A stretch of DNA of 64,000 nt from Falsirhodobacter flavus (lineage in GTDB: Bacteria > Pseudomonadota > Alphaproteobacteria > Rhodobacterales > Rhodobacteraceae). Below, piece by piece: positions 34,204 through 43,377 of this stretch (position 1 is its first letter; each line of letters starts with the position of its first letter). The stretch lies in the NCBI GenBank assembly GCA_029846755.1, contig JARWBI010000004.1, forward strand, positions 62,001 to 126,000, given 5' to 3'. Under the pieces are notes generated by a model. That model made no database searches and was not told the origin of the DNA. It saw only the letters and a list, made by a program, of their open reading frames with translations. Both the position numbers and the translations under genes were made by a program.

Positions 34204-34590
34204 ATGGAGCCCATGCGGTTCCGCATGCCGGTCGAACTCGAGGCGATCGACCGCCTTGCGCCCGAGGTCCGCGCGGCCGCCGCCGCGCATCTGCCCGAGG
34301 ACCGGCTGGTCGCGGTCGAAATCGCGCTGGTCGAGGCGCTGAGCAACGTCGTGCGCCACGGCCATCCGGCGGGCGAGGTGGAGATCGAACTGCGCCCGCT
34401 GGCCCGGGGGATCGAGGTCGAGATCGCCGATGTCGGCAACCCCATCCCGCCGGGGCTGCTGGAGGCGGAGGCCCCGGACGATCCACTGGCCGAAAGCGGG
34501 CGGGGTCTGGCGCTGATCCGCACCTGCGCGGATGATCTGAGATATGAAAGCAGCGAGGGGCGCAACCGCCTGACGCTGACCTTTCGATGA
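34204..34590 (+). CDS. RsbW-like ATP-binding serine kinase/anti-sigma protein
   Basis: A 128-residue GHKL ATPase of the HATPase_c_2 group. The N-box is E44-A-L-S-N48 in VEALSNVVRHGHP, the G1 box is D76-x-G78, and the G2 box is SGRGLALIRTCAD (98-110). It starts 1 base after the STAS gene and overlaps the kinase gene by 4. Together the three form a complete partner switch, but no sigma factor gene is adjacent, so the target may be another protein. Confidence 0.85.
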   Translation: MEPMRFRMPVELEAIDRLAPEVRAAAAAHLPEDRLVAVEIALVEALSNVVRHGHPAGEVEIELRPLARGIEVEIADVGNPIPPGLLEAEAPDDPLAESGRGLALIRTCADDLRYESSEGRNRLTLTFR

Positions 34591-37481
34591 GACGTTCGCT
34601 GCGGACCGGTTTCAACTTCATCGCGCTGGTCTGCATCCTTGCCATCGCCGTGGTCGTCGCCGCCCCGTTTCTTTTGCGGCAGGAGGTCGAATCCACCGAC
34701 ATCACCGCGACCCGGACCGAGCTGTTCGATTTGCAGCTTTCATACAACAACGCGCGGATCGCTGCGGATGCGTGGCTGCGCGGCGACGGTGAAGCGTTCC
34801 TGCTGCTGGCCGAGCAGGCGCGGCTGCTTCAGCACCGCACCAACGTGTTCCTGTCGCGCCCCGGCATCGCCGAGATGCTGACCGAGGATGCCGAGCCGCT
34901 GCGGCGCATGGCGCGAGTGCTGGCCGAGCGGCTTCGGACGGGGGCGCAGGACGATGTGCTGACCCCAGCGGGGGCGGGTCTTGTCGCGCAGGCCATTGTC
35001 GATCAGGGGACGGATTTCGCCCGATATATCTCAGGGACGTTCCATCGGTTCGGGGCCACCGTCGCGCAGGAGCGGACCCGCGTCGAGGGTTTGCGCAATA
35101 CCGTCCAGCGGCTGTCGGGGCTGATGCTGGTGGTCGCCGCCGCTGCGGCCATCGTGCTGCAATCCCAGCGGCGGCGGCTGCATGAAAGCGAAGGCACCCT
35201 GCGCTCGGCCGTGCAGGATCTGGCCGACGCGCACCGGATCGCCCGCATCGGATCGTTCCGCTGGGATTTCGTCCTGGATGAGGTGCGCTGGTCGCCGCAG
35301 CTTGCCGATATCTTCGGCCTGCCCCCCGGCGGGCGCATGACCGGGGCCGAGTTCGAGGCGCTGGTCCATCCCGACGATCTGGAACGGTTGCGCGAAAGCG
35401 AAAAGGCCACCCTGTCGCGCGCCGAGGCCAGCGGCATGCCCGCCCAGCGCGAGATCACCTATCGCCTGCGCCGCCCGGATGGCGGCGAGGTGGAGGTTCA
35501 CGCGATTTCCGAGATCGTGTCGGACGAGACGGGAAAACCGCTGCGCATGACTTCGACCGTGCGGGACGTGACCGACGAGGTCGCCCGCAAACGCGCCCTT
35601 GCCGAAAGCGAGCGGACGCTGGCCGAGGCGCAGCGCATATCGCAGCTGGGCAGTTTCCGCCGCATCGTCGCCACGGGTCAGGTGTCGTGGTCGCCGCAGC
35701 TTCGCCGCCTTTTCGGCGTGCCCCCTGGTGCCCCCCTGCCGGGTATGGAGGATCTGGTCCATTCCGAAGATATCCCCGACCTGACGGCGCGGCTGGACAG
35801 GCTGATGCGTCCCGGTCCCCCGGGGGGCACCCGCCCCGCCGCCATCGAATGCCGCATGATCCACCGCGACGGCTCTATCCGTTTCGTGCGCGGCGCGGCC
35901 GAGATGTCCTATGACGCGCGCGGACGGGCCAGCGTTCTGACCGGCACCCTGCGCGATGTGACGTCCGAGGTCGAACAGCACCTTGCCCTGACCCGCGCGG
36001 TCGAGGAAGCCCACCGCGCCAATGCCGCCAAAAGCGAATTCCTCGCGGTGATGAGCCACGAGCTGCGCACCCCCATGAACGGCGTGATCGGCATGCTGAC
36101 CGTCCTGGCCGAAGACGGTCTGACCCCGCAGCAGCGAATGCAGGTGGAGGTGGCCCGCTCCAGCGCCGACGCGCTTCTGGTAATCCTGAACGACATTCTG
36201 GACATGTCGAAGATCGAGGCGGGCCGGATGACGCTGGCAGCCGCCCCGTTCCAGCTTCGCCCGCTGATGCGCGGCGTGGCAGAGCTTTACCGCGGGCAGG
36301 CCTCGGTCAAGGGGTTGGAGATCGGCTGCCGCATCGACGACGGTGTCGCAGACTGGCTGGAGGGGGATTCGGGGCGACTGCGCCAGGTGCTTCTGAACCT
36401 TGTCAGCAATGCGGTGAAGTTCACGCAGGAAGGCCGCATCGATCTGGAGGCAATCAGCATGGGCGAGCCGGGGCGCATCCGCTTTGCCGTGCGCGATACC
36501 GGCCCCGGCATTCCGCCCGACCGTCACGATCAGGTCTTCGGGCGGTTCAATCAGCTTGACGCCTCCTATACCCGGCGCTTCGGGGGAACGGGGCTGGGGT
36601 TGGCGATCTGCAAGAACCTCGTGGAACTGATGGGGGGCGAGATCGGGTTCGAAAGCACCCCCGGCGAAGGCACCGTCTTTCACGCCGAGATCGCCTTTCC
36701 GCTGGCCGACCCGGTCGAGGAGACGGGAGGCGTTCAGACCCCGGCGGGGCGACAGATGCGTATCCTTGTGGCCGAGGACAATTCGATCAACCAGATGGTC
36801 GCGCGCATGCTTCTGGAGCGGCTGGGTCACTGCGTGCAGATCGTGGCCGACGGGCTGGCGGCGATCGAGGCGGCGGCGCAGGGCGGGCACGATGCGGTGT
36901 TGATGGATGTGTCCATGCCCGGTCTGGACGGGATGGAGGCGACGCGCCGCATCCGCGCGCTGCCCGGCCCAGTGGGGCAGGTGCCGATCATCGGGCTGAC
37001 TGCGCATGTCGGCGTGCAGGAAAGGGCCGACTGCATCACGGCGGGCATGAACGAGGTGCTGGGAAAACCCATCCAGAAGGCCGAGATGCAGGCCGCACTG
37101 CTGCGCCACGTCGCGGGCACCGCCGGCACGCCGCCTGCATCGGCCCTTCCGCAGGACGCGATCGCCGCCCTTCGCGCTGATTTCGGGGACGAGGGCGTGT
37201 CGGGGCTGATCGACGCGGGCATCGCCGATATCCGGCGCCATCTGGCCGTGCTCGCCTCGCCCGATCCGATCGCTGCGGATGTGGCGCGGGCCTTCCATTC
37301 CATCGCAGGGATCGTCGGCACATTCGGCATGCTGGACACGCGGCGATCCGCGCAAAGGCTTGAGGATATGGTGCAATCGGGCAACGCAGACGAGGCGATG
37401 CGCATCTTTGTCGTAGATTTGCACAAAAACTTGATGCACTTTTTAGGTGAACTAGCTGATCTGAAAACAACTCTGAATTAA
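34587..37481 (+). CDS. Hybrid sensor histidine kinase (PAS-PAS-HisKA-HATPase-REC-HPt)
   Basis: A 964-residue membrane kinase. TM helices at about 10-30 and 177-192 enclose a helical sensor domain. Two PAS domains follow (about 215-330 and 345-462, each with a GSFRW or GSFRR start and a DVT end). HisKA has H491 in [12 protein letters not shown]; the ATPase has [17 protein letters not shown] and [13 protein letters not shown]. The receiver has D774 in [11 protein letters not shown] and K827; the HPt has H904 in [16 protein letters not shown]. Phosphate could pass from H904 to D51 of the REC-PP2C protein at the start of the operon; this is inference. Overlaps the RsbW-like gene by 4 bases and ends 21 bases before the DUF3131 gene. 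Confidence 0.93.
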   Translation: MRRSLRTGFNFIALVCILAIAVVVAAPFLLRQEVESTDITATRTELFDLQLSYNNARIAADAWLRGDGEAFLLLAEQARLLQHRTNVFLSRPGIAEMLTEDAEPLRRMARVLAERLRTGAQDDVLTPAGAGLVAQAIVDQGTDFARYISGTFHRFGATVAQERTRVEGLRNTVQRLSGLMLVVAAAAAIVLQSQRRRLHESEGTLRSAVQDLADAHRIARIGSFRWDFVLDEVRWSPQLADIFGLPPGGRMTGAEFEALVHPDDLERLRESEKATLSRAEASGMPAQREITYRLRRPDGGEVEVHAISEIVSDETGKPLRMTSTVRDVTDEVARKRALAESERTLAEAQRISQLGSFRRIVATGQVSWSPQLRRLFGVPPGAPLPGMEDLVHSEDIPDLTARLDRLMRPGPPGGTRPAAIECRMIHRDGSIRFVRGAAEMSYDARGRASVLTGTLRDVTSEVEQHLALTRAVEEAHRANAAKSEFLAVMSHELRTPMNGVIGMLTVLAEDGLTPQQRMQVEVARSSADALLVILNDILDMSKIEAGRMTLAAAPFQLRPLMRGVAELYRGQASVKGLEIGCRIDDGVADWLEGDSGRLRQVLLNLVSNAVKFTQEGRIDLEAISMGEPGRIRFAVRDTGPGIPPDRHDQVFGRFNQLDASYTRRFGGTGLGLAICKNLVELMGGEIGFESTPGEGTVFHAEIAFPLADPVEETGGVQTPAGRQMRILVAEDNSINQMVARMLLERLGHCVQIVADGLAAIEAAAQGGHDAVLMDVSMPGLDGMEATRRIRALPGPVGQVPIIGLTAHVGVQERADCITAGMNEVLGKPIQKAEMQAALLRHVAGTAGTPPASALPQDAIAALRADFGDEGVSGLIDAGIADIRRHLAVLASPDPIAADVARAFHSIAGIVGTFGMLDTRRSAQRLEDMVQSGNADEAMRIFVVDLHKNLMHFLGELADLKTTLN

Positions 37482-37502
37482 CCGAAGCGCGAGGGACGGG
37501 TG

Positions 37503-39122
37503 ATGAGAGGCAGGCAACGGAAGTTCACTTCGGCGTTGTTGCTTGCCGCCGGGATCGTCTGCGCGGTTCCCCCCGCCTTTTCGCAGGACGAAACGCCGCC
37601 CCCCGTTCCGGCCCTTGCAGATCCGGCGGTGCCGTTCGGGCGCAGCGGCCCTCTGAGCGTGCGCGAACGGGCGATGGCCGAAGCCGCATGGTCCTATTTC
37701 GTGCTGCGGTTCCAGGAGGAGACGGGCCTTGTCAACGCGGTCGGCTCCTATCCCTCGACGACAATGTGGGACACCGGATCCTATGTCAGCGCGCTGGTTT
37801 CGGCCTATGAGCTGGGGATCATCGACAAGCGCGAATTCGACCGCCGCGCGAACCTGCTGATCGCGACCTTGCGGAACCTGAACCTGTTCCGGGGGGAACT
37901 GCCCAACAAGGTCTATAACACCGAAACCGGGGCCAAGGTGAACTATGCCAACCAGCCAGGCGAGGTGGGCTTTTCCGTGCTGGATATCGGTCGGCTTCTG
38001 GTCTGGCTGAAGATCATGAAAGAACGGTATCCCTATCTGGCGAACAGCATCGACAACATCCCGATGCGCTGGAACTTCTGCAACCTTGCCAATGATGACG
38101 GGCGACTGTTCGGCTCTCTGGTATCGGGGAACGGCGAGACGCGATATGTGCAGGAAGGGCGGCTGGGATACGAGGAATATGCCGCCAAGGGGTTCGCGCT
38201 GTGGGGGTTCGATCCCCATGCGGCGCTGGAAGCGGGACCTTACACCTATACCACAATCTATGACATCGAAGTGCCGGTGGATGCGCGCGATCCGCGCATC
38301 TTCAACAACCAGAACTACGTTCTGACCGAAGGCTATCTTCTGGACGGGCTGGAACTGGGCTGGGACCTGCCGAACGACAAGGACAGCGGGCCGGGGCTTG
38401 CCTCGCATGGCTGGCGGGCGGAATTCGCGAACCGCATCTATCTGGTGCAGCAGCGCCGGTTCGAACGCACCGGCATCCTGACAGCGCGGTCCGAGCATCA
38501 GGTCGAAGGCGCACCATATTTCGTCTACGACACGATCTTCGCCGACGGATACCCGTGGAACACGCTGGACCCAAGCGACGTGTATCAGCCCGACCGCGCC
38601 GCCATCGCAGCAAAGGCGGCGGTGGGGATGTGGGCGCTGTGGGATACGCCCTATACCGATCTTTTGTTCGAATCCGTGGCCGACCTGTCCGAGGAGGAAG
38701 GCGGCTTCTACGAAGGCGTCTATGAGAATGGCAACGGGTTCATCCCGCTGCATACGGCGAACAACAACGGCATCATCCTTGCCGCGCTGCTTTACAAGGT
38801 GCAGGGGCCGATCCTGCAATACCGCAACGACAATACGCAGGTCTGGGACACGGCCTTCGAATTCACCGACATCCGCGCGCGGCGCTGCATGCCCGACCCG
38901 AGGGTCATCGAACCCGTCTGCTGCAACTGCGCAGCGCCCCAGCCCGCGCCGCAGGTTCCGCCAAGCGCCTTCCAGTTCTGCCGGGTGATGCCCGATGCCG
39001 CGGGGCTTTTCGCCAGCACATGCGGGACGGAAAAGCATCTGGTGCCGCCGCCCGAACCCGTGGCCGCGCTGCCCCAGGCCTGCCGCGCGCCGGGGATCAC
39101 CACCGGAGAGGTTCCGCAATGA
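37503..39122 (+). CDS. DUF3131 protein, secreted, with Cys-rich tail
   Basis: A 539-residue protein with signal peptide (KFTSALLLAAGIVCAVPPAFS, cut before QDE) and a DUF3131 domain, an alpha/alpha-toroid related to glucoamylase-type glycoside hydrolases. Motifs: TTMWDTGS (87-94), LPNKVY (133-138), GRLGYEEYAAKGF (219-231), LDGLELG (280-286). The acidic residues of MWD and YEEY are candidates for catalysis. The last 80 residues are proline-rich with seven cysteines, including a CCNC cluster, and look like a separate tail. Its paralogue lies three genes on. A role in trimming or transferring a glucan is inferred from fold and neighbours. ATG 37503 is favoured over GTG 37500 by spacing from GAGGGA. 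Confidence 0.8.
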   Translation: MRGRQRKFTSALLLAAGIVCAVPPAFSQDETPPPVPALADPAVPFGRSGPLSVRERAMAEAAWSYFVLRFQEETGLVNAVGSYPSTTMWDTGSYVSALVSAYELGIIDKREFDRRANLLIATLRNLNLFRGELPNKVYNTETGAKVNYANQPGEVGFSVLDIGRLLVWLKIMKERYPYLANSIDNIPMRWNFCNLANDDGRLFGSLVSGNGETRYVQEGRLGYEEYAAKGFALWGFDPHAALEAGPYTYTTIYDIEVPVDARDPRIFNNQNYVLTEGYLLDGLELGWDLPNDKDSGPGLASHGWRAEFANRIYLVQQRRFERTGILTARSEHQVEGAPYFVYDTIFADGYPWNTLDPSDVYQPDRAAIAAKAAVGMWALWDTPYTDLLFESVADLSEEEGGFYEGVYENGNGFIPLHTANNNGIILAALLYKVQGPILQYRNDNTQVWDTAFEFTDIRARRCMPDPRVIEPVCCNCAAPQPAPQVPPSAFQFCRVMPDAAGLFASTCGTEKHLVPPPEPVAALPQACRAPGITTGEVPQ

Positions 39123-40240
39123 ACGCGCCCAAACCGCGCCTCGTGTGGTTCGATGCCAACCGCGCATTGGCGGCGGTGGGGGTCGTGCTGATCCATTGCA
39201 CCACGGATTTTTCGGGAACCGTCTTTCCCAATGCCGAACCCGCAGACCGCGCGGTTCCCGTCCTGCTGCGGTCCGTCGCCGAGCTTTCGGGATCGGAGAT
39301 GTTCTTCACCTTCTCGTTGTTCCTGATGGCGTTCAAGCTGGACCGCCGCCGCCCGGAATATGGCGAGGCGATCCGCGAACAGGCAAGGCGGCTTCTGGTG
39401 CCTTTTCTGGTCTGGACGCTGTTCTATGCCTTCTTCCGGCTGCTGAAGGCCGGGGAGTTCGGATACGGGCAGGCGATCTGGGATCAGCTTTCGCAGCCCG
39501 CGTCATGGGCCGGGTATCTGGTGCTGGGCGAGGCGCAGTATCACATGCACTTTCTGCCGACGCTGTTCCTGCTGTTCCTGTTCTTTCCGGTGATGCGGCT
39601 GGGGCAGCGCTATCCGATCTTCGGGCTGTGCGTGATCGTCGCGCTGGGGGTGATGCAATATGCCCAAGGCTGGGTCTGGGGGCTGGGGCTGGAACCTGAC
39701 CTGCGCGATTTCGCGATCCGTGCGATCAAGGTCATGGCCTATGTCGCATATGGCATCGCGGCGTTTTCGCTGTTCGGGCTGTGGAAGGAAGGCATCCCGC
39801 GCGGGGAATCGCGTCTGCTGCGGCGGGGGGCGATTTGGCTGGTGGTGCTGGCATGGCTTGCGACGCTGCCCGCCTTCGGCGAGGCGTGGATGACCGGGCG
39901 TTATGCGGTGCGGGAAAGCTGGGCCTTCTATGGCCACTTCCTGATGCCGCTGTTCGTCTTCACCGTGTTCATGGCCAGCCAGTATGGCGAATGGTCGCCG
40001 CGGTGGAGCAGGCTCGCGAAATACACCTTCGGCGTTTATCTGATCCACCCGGCGGTGATCGATCTTTACGACATCGCGATGCACCGCGCCGCCCTGACGC
40101 AGATCGAGCCGTGGATCATCGTGACGACGCGGTTCGCCTTCGCATTGCCGGGGGCGTTCGCGGTGGCTTGGCTCCTCTCGAAGATCCCGTTTCTGGCATG
40201 GACCATCGGGCTTGGCCCCGCGCCGTGGGAACGGAAATGA
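39119..40240 (+). CDS. Acyltransferase-3 family membrane protein
   Basis: A 373-residue multi-span protein (about ten helices) of the AT3 family, which moves acetyl or succinyl groups onto extracytoplasmic sugars. The family's R-x10-H motif is present as R15 and H26 in FDANRALAAVGVVLIHCTTD. Further helices include VPFLVWTLFYAFFRLL and MHFLPTLFLLFLFFPVM, and YTFGVYLIHPAVIDL is a typical C-terminal motif. OpgC, which succinylates periplasmic glucans, belongs to this family. The ATG overlaps the DUF3131 stop and its own stop overlaps the GT2 start, so it probably decorates the polymer made there. Confidence 0.88.
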   Translation: MNAPKPRLVWFDANRALAAVGVVLIHCTTDFSGTVFPNAEPADRAVPVLLRSVAELSGSEMFFTFSLFLMAFKLDRRRPEYGEAIREQARRLLVPFLVWTLFYAFFRLLKAGEFGYGQAIWDQLSQPASWAGYLVLGEAQYHMHFLPTLFLLFLFFPVMRLGQRYPIFGLCVIVALGVMQYAQGWVWGLGLEPDLRDFAIRAIKVMAYVAYGIAAFSLFGLWKEGIPRGESRLLRRGAIWLVVLAWLATLPAFGEAWMTGRYAVRESWAFYGHFLMPLFVFTVFMASQYGEWSPRWSRLAKYTFGVYLIHPAVIDLYDIAMHRAALTQIEPWIIVTTRFAFALPGAFAVAWLLSKIPFLAWTIGLGPAPWERK

Positions 40241-42057
40241 GCGACTTCTATTTCACGAAGTTCGAGCATCGCCGCCCGCCCGAGCCGCTGCGCTATTCGG
40301 CGCTGCGCGAAATGGTCTGGCAGTTCCTTGCGACGCTCAGCCTCGTGCTGGGGGCGTGGTATATCCACTTTCGCTGGACGTCCTCGCTGAATCATGACGC
40401 GATGTGGTTCGCTGTGCCGCTGGTGCTGGCCGAGACCTTCGCCTTTGTCGGACTGATCCTGTTCACGATCAACCTGTGGCAGGACCAGCCGGTGGTCATC
40501 CCCGACGCGCCCGCCCTGATCGAAGAGGTGGACCCCGCGACGACCGAGCCGGGGCGGCCCATATCGGTCGATGTGCTGTTCGCGACCTATAACGAAGACC
40601 CGGAGCTGGTGCGCTTGGGCATCGTCGATGCCAAGGCCGTCGAATATCCCCATCCCATCGACATCCGCATCCATATCCTCGACGACGGCCGCCGCCCGGA
40701 AATGCGCGCGGTCTGCGACGAGGAGGGCGTGAACTACATCACCCGCTCCACCAACGAGGGCTACAAGGCCGGGAACCTGCGCAATGCGATGGAGAAGACA
40801 TCGGGCGATTTTCTGGTCATCTGCGATGCGGATACGCGGCCCTTCCCGACGATCCTGACGCATACCTTGGGCCATTTCCGCGATCCGAAGATGGCATGGG
40901 TGCAGACGCCGCAATGGTTCTATGACCTGCCCGAGGGCGAACGTCTGCCCGCGCGGCTGGGCCGCCATCTGGGTGCGCCGGGACGCTGGCTGGGGCGCGG
41001 GATCGAGGGGGTGTTCGGCGAGGTCACATTCGGCGCGGACCCGTTCGTCAGCGATCCGCAGATGTTTTATGACGTAATCCTGCGCCGCCGGAACCGCGCC
41101 AACGCCGCCTTCTGCTGCGGCGCGGGCTCGATCCACCGCCGCGAGGCTGTGATGGAGGCGGCGCTGCGCAGCTTCGGCGCCAGCGTCGAGCGGCGCGTGC
41201 TGCAGACCGAGGAGGAGGTGACGCTTGCCAGCCGCGAGAAGTCCGTCGCCCCCGAACTGATGGAGGCGATCCGCACCGAGGCCGTGGTGGCTGAGGTGCT
41301 GACCCCGTATCGGTTTCATGTGTCCGAGGACATCTACACCTCCATCGTGCTGCATGCGGATCGCGAGCGGGGGTGGAAATCGGTGCTGCACCCGACCATC
41401 GAAAGCCGGATGCTGTCGCCGCAGGACCTGCTTTCGTGGACGATCCAGCGGTTCAAATACGCGGGCGGCAGCCTCGACATCCTGTTCCACGACAACCCGC
41501 TGTTCCGCCCCGGCCTGACTTTTTCGCAGCGGCTGATGTATGGATCGACCTTCTGGTCCTATCTGGGTTCGATCTGGAACCTGATCTTCCTGATCGCGCC
41601 CGCCGTGTATCTGTTCACCGGCATCGCGCCCGTCTCTGCCTATACCGTCGAATTCTTCATCCATGTCATCCCGTTCCTGCTGGTGCTGGAGCTGGCCACG
41701 ATGGTCGGAACGTGGGGGATCGCGGGATATGCTGCCAAGACCTCGTATCTGGCGTTCTTTCCCATCGGGCTGAAGGCACTGAAGGCGGTGCTGTCGGGGC
41801 AGAAGATATCGTTTCCCGTCACGCCCAAGGATCGCCAGTCGGGGCGGTTCCTGCATCTGGTGCGCCCGCAGCTTGCCATCGTCGTGCTGACTGTCGCCTC
41901 TGTCGTCTGGGCATCCGGCTGGCTGATCGCGGGGCGGGGGGACTGGACGCTGGCGGGCGTAGTGACGAACGGGCTTTGGGGCCTGAACAACTGCATGGCG
42001 ATGGGCGGGATGATCGCCGCCGCGCTGTGGCAACCCGAGGAAACGGAGGGAGCATGA
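40237..42057 (+). CDS. BcsA-like family 2 glycosyltransferase without PilZ
   Basis: A 606-residue processive membrane glycosyltransferase. Two N-terminal helices (about 26-45, 55-80) precede the GT-A domain with DD (149-150), KAGNLRNAM (177-185), D197-A-D199, FCCGAGSIHRR (292-302) and the SED base motif (363-365). The usual QxxRW becomes QRFKY (404-408). About five C-terminal helices would form the channel. The layout resembles the catalytic core of cellulose synthase BcsA, but the PilZ domain that senses cyclic di-GMP is absent. The product is likely a beta-glucan or similar, unproven. Overlaps of 4 bases on both sides place it at the centre of the operon. Confidence 0.88.
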   Translation: MSDFYFTKFEHRRPPEPLRYSALREMVWQFLATLSLVLGAWYIHFRWTSSLNHDAMWFAVPLVLAETFAFVGLILFTINLWQDQPVVIPDAPALIEEVDPATTEPGRPISVDVLFATYNEDPELVRLGIVDAKAVEYPHPIDIRIHILDDGRRPEMRAVCDEEGVNYITRSTNEGYKAGNLRNAMEKTSGDFLVICDADTRPFPTILTHTLGHFRDPKMAWVQTPQWFYDLPEGERLPARLGRHLGAPGRWLGRGIEGVFGEVTFGADPFVSDPQMFYDVILRRRNRANAAFCCGAGSIHRREAVMEAALRSFGASVERRVLQTEEEVTLASREKSVAPELMEAIRTEAVVAEVLTPYRFHVSEDIYTSIVLHADRERGWKSVLHPTIESRMLSPQDLLSWTIQRFKYAGGSLDILFHDNPLFRPGLTFSQRLMYGSTFWSYLGSIWNLIFLIAPAVYLFTGIAPVSAYTVEFFIHVIPFLLVLELATMVGTWGIAGYAAKTSYLAFFPIGLKALKAVLSGQKISFPVTPKDRQSGRFLHLVRPQLAIVVLTVASVVWASGWLIAGRGDWTLAGVVTNGLWGLNNCMAMGGMIAAALWQPEETEGA

Positions 42058-43376
42058 GCTTTCGCAGGAACCTTGCGCGGGCGCGCAGCCATATCATCTT
42101 CATCGTCGCGCTTCTGGCCGGTCTGGCGCTGGTGCTTCATCTGGAAGGGTTGCTGCGAAACCCCTTCGCCGTGCAGGCCCCCCCGGACCCGCTGGACCGG
42201 ATCGAGGCCGTGCCGATGCCGCTGGCCGTGCCCGGCCCCCCGACCGAGGGTGATCTGGATCAGGCGCGCACCGCCTGGCGCTATTTCCAGAACAACATCC
42301 ATCCCGAAACCGGGCTTGCCAATTCCGCTGACCAGTATCCGTCCACGACCATGTGGGAGACGGGATCGTTCCTGATCGCGCTGATCTCGGCCCACCGTCT
42401 GGGCATCGTCGACGATGCCGAGGTGGAGGACCGCCTGACCCGCGCGCTTGAAAGCCTTGCCCGCATCCCGCTGTTCGAGGACAGCCTGCCGAACAAGGCC
42501 TATGACGTGCGCAGCCTCGCGATGGTGAACTACCAGAACCAGCCCACCGCCATCGGCCTTGGCTGGTCGGCGCTGGACATGGCGCGGCTTCTGTCGGCGC
42601 TGGAGGCGGTCGAGCGGAACTATCCCGATCAGGCGGGGCGGGTGGATGCGGTCATCTCGCGCTTCGATCTGTCGCGGCTGGTGCGCGAGGGACGGCTGAA
42701 CGGGTCCAACGTGACCGACGGGCTGACGGTCGAACATCAGGAGGGGCGGATCGGATACGAGCAATATGGCGGCAAGGCGCTGATGCTCTATGGCCTCGAC
42801 GCGCTGCACGCGGTGGGGATCGAGGACAATCTGGTCGTGCGCGAGGTGGGCGGCGTGACGGTTCCTGCCGATGGGCGGCTGAACCGCAATCAGGTGCCGG
42901 CCTTCATCACCAGCGAGCCGTTCATCTTGGACGGGCTCGAATTCGGCTTCGACGGCACCTCGCATCGCTTCGCCTCGGCGGTCTATCTGGCGCAGGAGAT
43001 GCGGTATCGCGAGACGGGCGTGCTGACGGCGGTGACGGAGGGACATATCTCGGAAGCGCCCTATTTCGCCTATGCCACCGTCTGGGGCGGGGGGGCGCCC
43101 TGGGCGGTGCTGACGCTGGCCGGGGATCGGCTGGACAGCCGCCGCACGCTGAGCGTCAAGGCCGCCTTCGGCTGGGATGCGCTGTTCGACACCGGATATA
43201 CGGACGAGTTGCTGGCGGGCGTCGCCGCGCTGGCCGACCCGCAGAAGGGCTGGCCCGAGGGGCTGTATGAAGCATCGGGCGAGGTGAATGACAGCTTCAC
43301 CGCGAACACGAATGCGGTGGTGCTGGCCGCCATCGCGTTCCGCAGTCACGGGCCGCTTCTGGCCGTGGGGAAGTGA
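42054..43376 (+). CDS. DUF3131 protein, membrane-anchored paralogue
   Basis: A 440-residue protein with an N-terminal signal anchor (IIFIVALLAGLALVLHL, residues 14-30) and one DUF3131 domain. Motifs line up with the first copy: TTMWETGS (98-105), LPNKAY (145-150), GWSALDMARLL (170-180), GRIGYEQYGGKA (231-242), LDGLEFGFDG. It lacks the Cys-rich tail, and MWD is MWE. The anchor keeps it near the glycosyltransferase channel, so it could act on the nascent chain while the secreted copy acts elsewhere. That split is inference. Confidence 0.8.
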   Translation: MSFRRNLARARSHIIFIVALLAGLALVLHLEGLLRNPFAVQAPPDPLDRIEAVPMPLAVPGPPTEGDLDQARTAWRYFQNNIHPETGLANSADQYPSTTMWETGSFLIALISAHRLGIVDDAEVEDRLTRALESLARIPLFEDSLPNKAYDVRSLAMVNYQNQPTAIGLGWSALDMARLLSALEAVERNYPDQAGRVDAVISRFDLSRLVREGRLNGSNVTDGLTVEHQEGRIGYEQYGGKALMLYGLDALHAVGIEDNLVVREVGGVTVPADGRLNRNQVPAFITSEPFILDGLEFGFDGTSHRFASAVYLAQEMRYRETGVLTAVTEGHISEAPYFAYATVWGGGAPWAVLTLAGDRLDSRRTLSVKAAFGWDALFDTGYTDELLAGVAALADPQKGWPEGLYEASGEVNDSFTANTNAVVLAAIAFRSHGPLLAVGK

Positions 43377-43377
43377 C

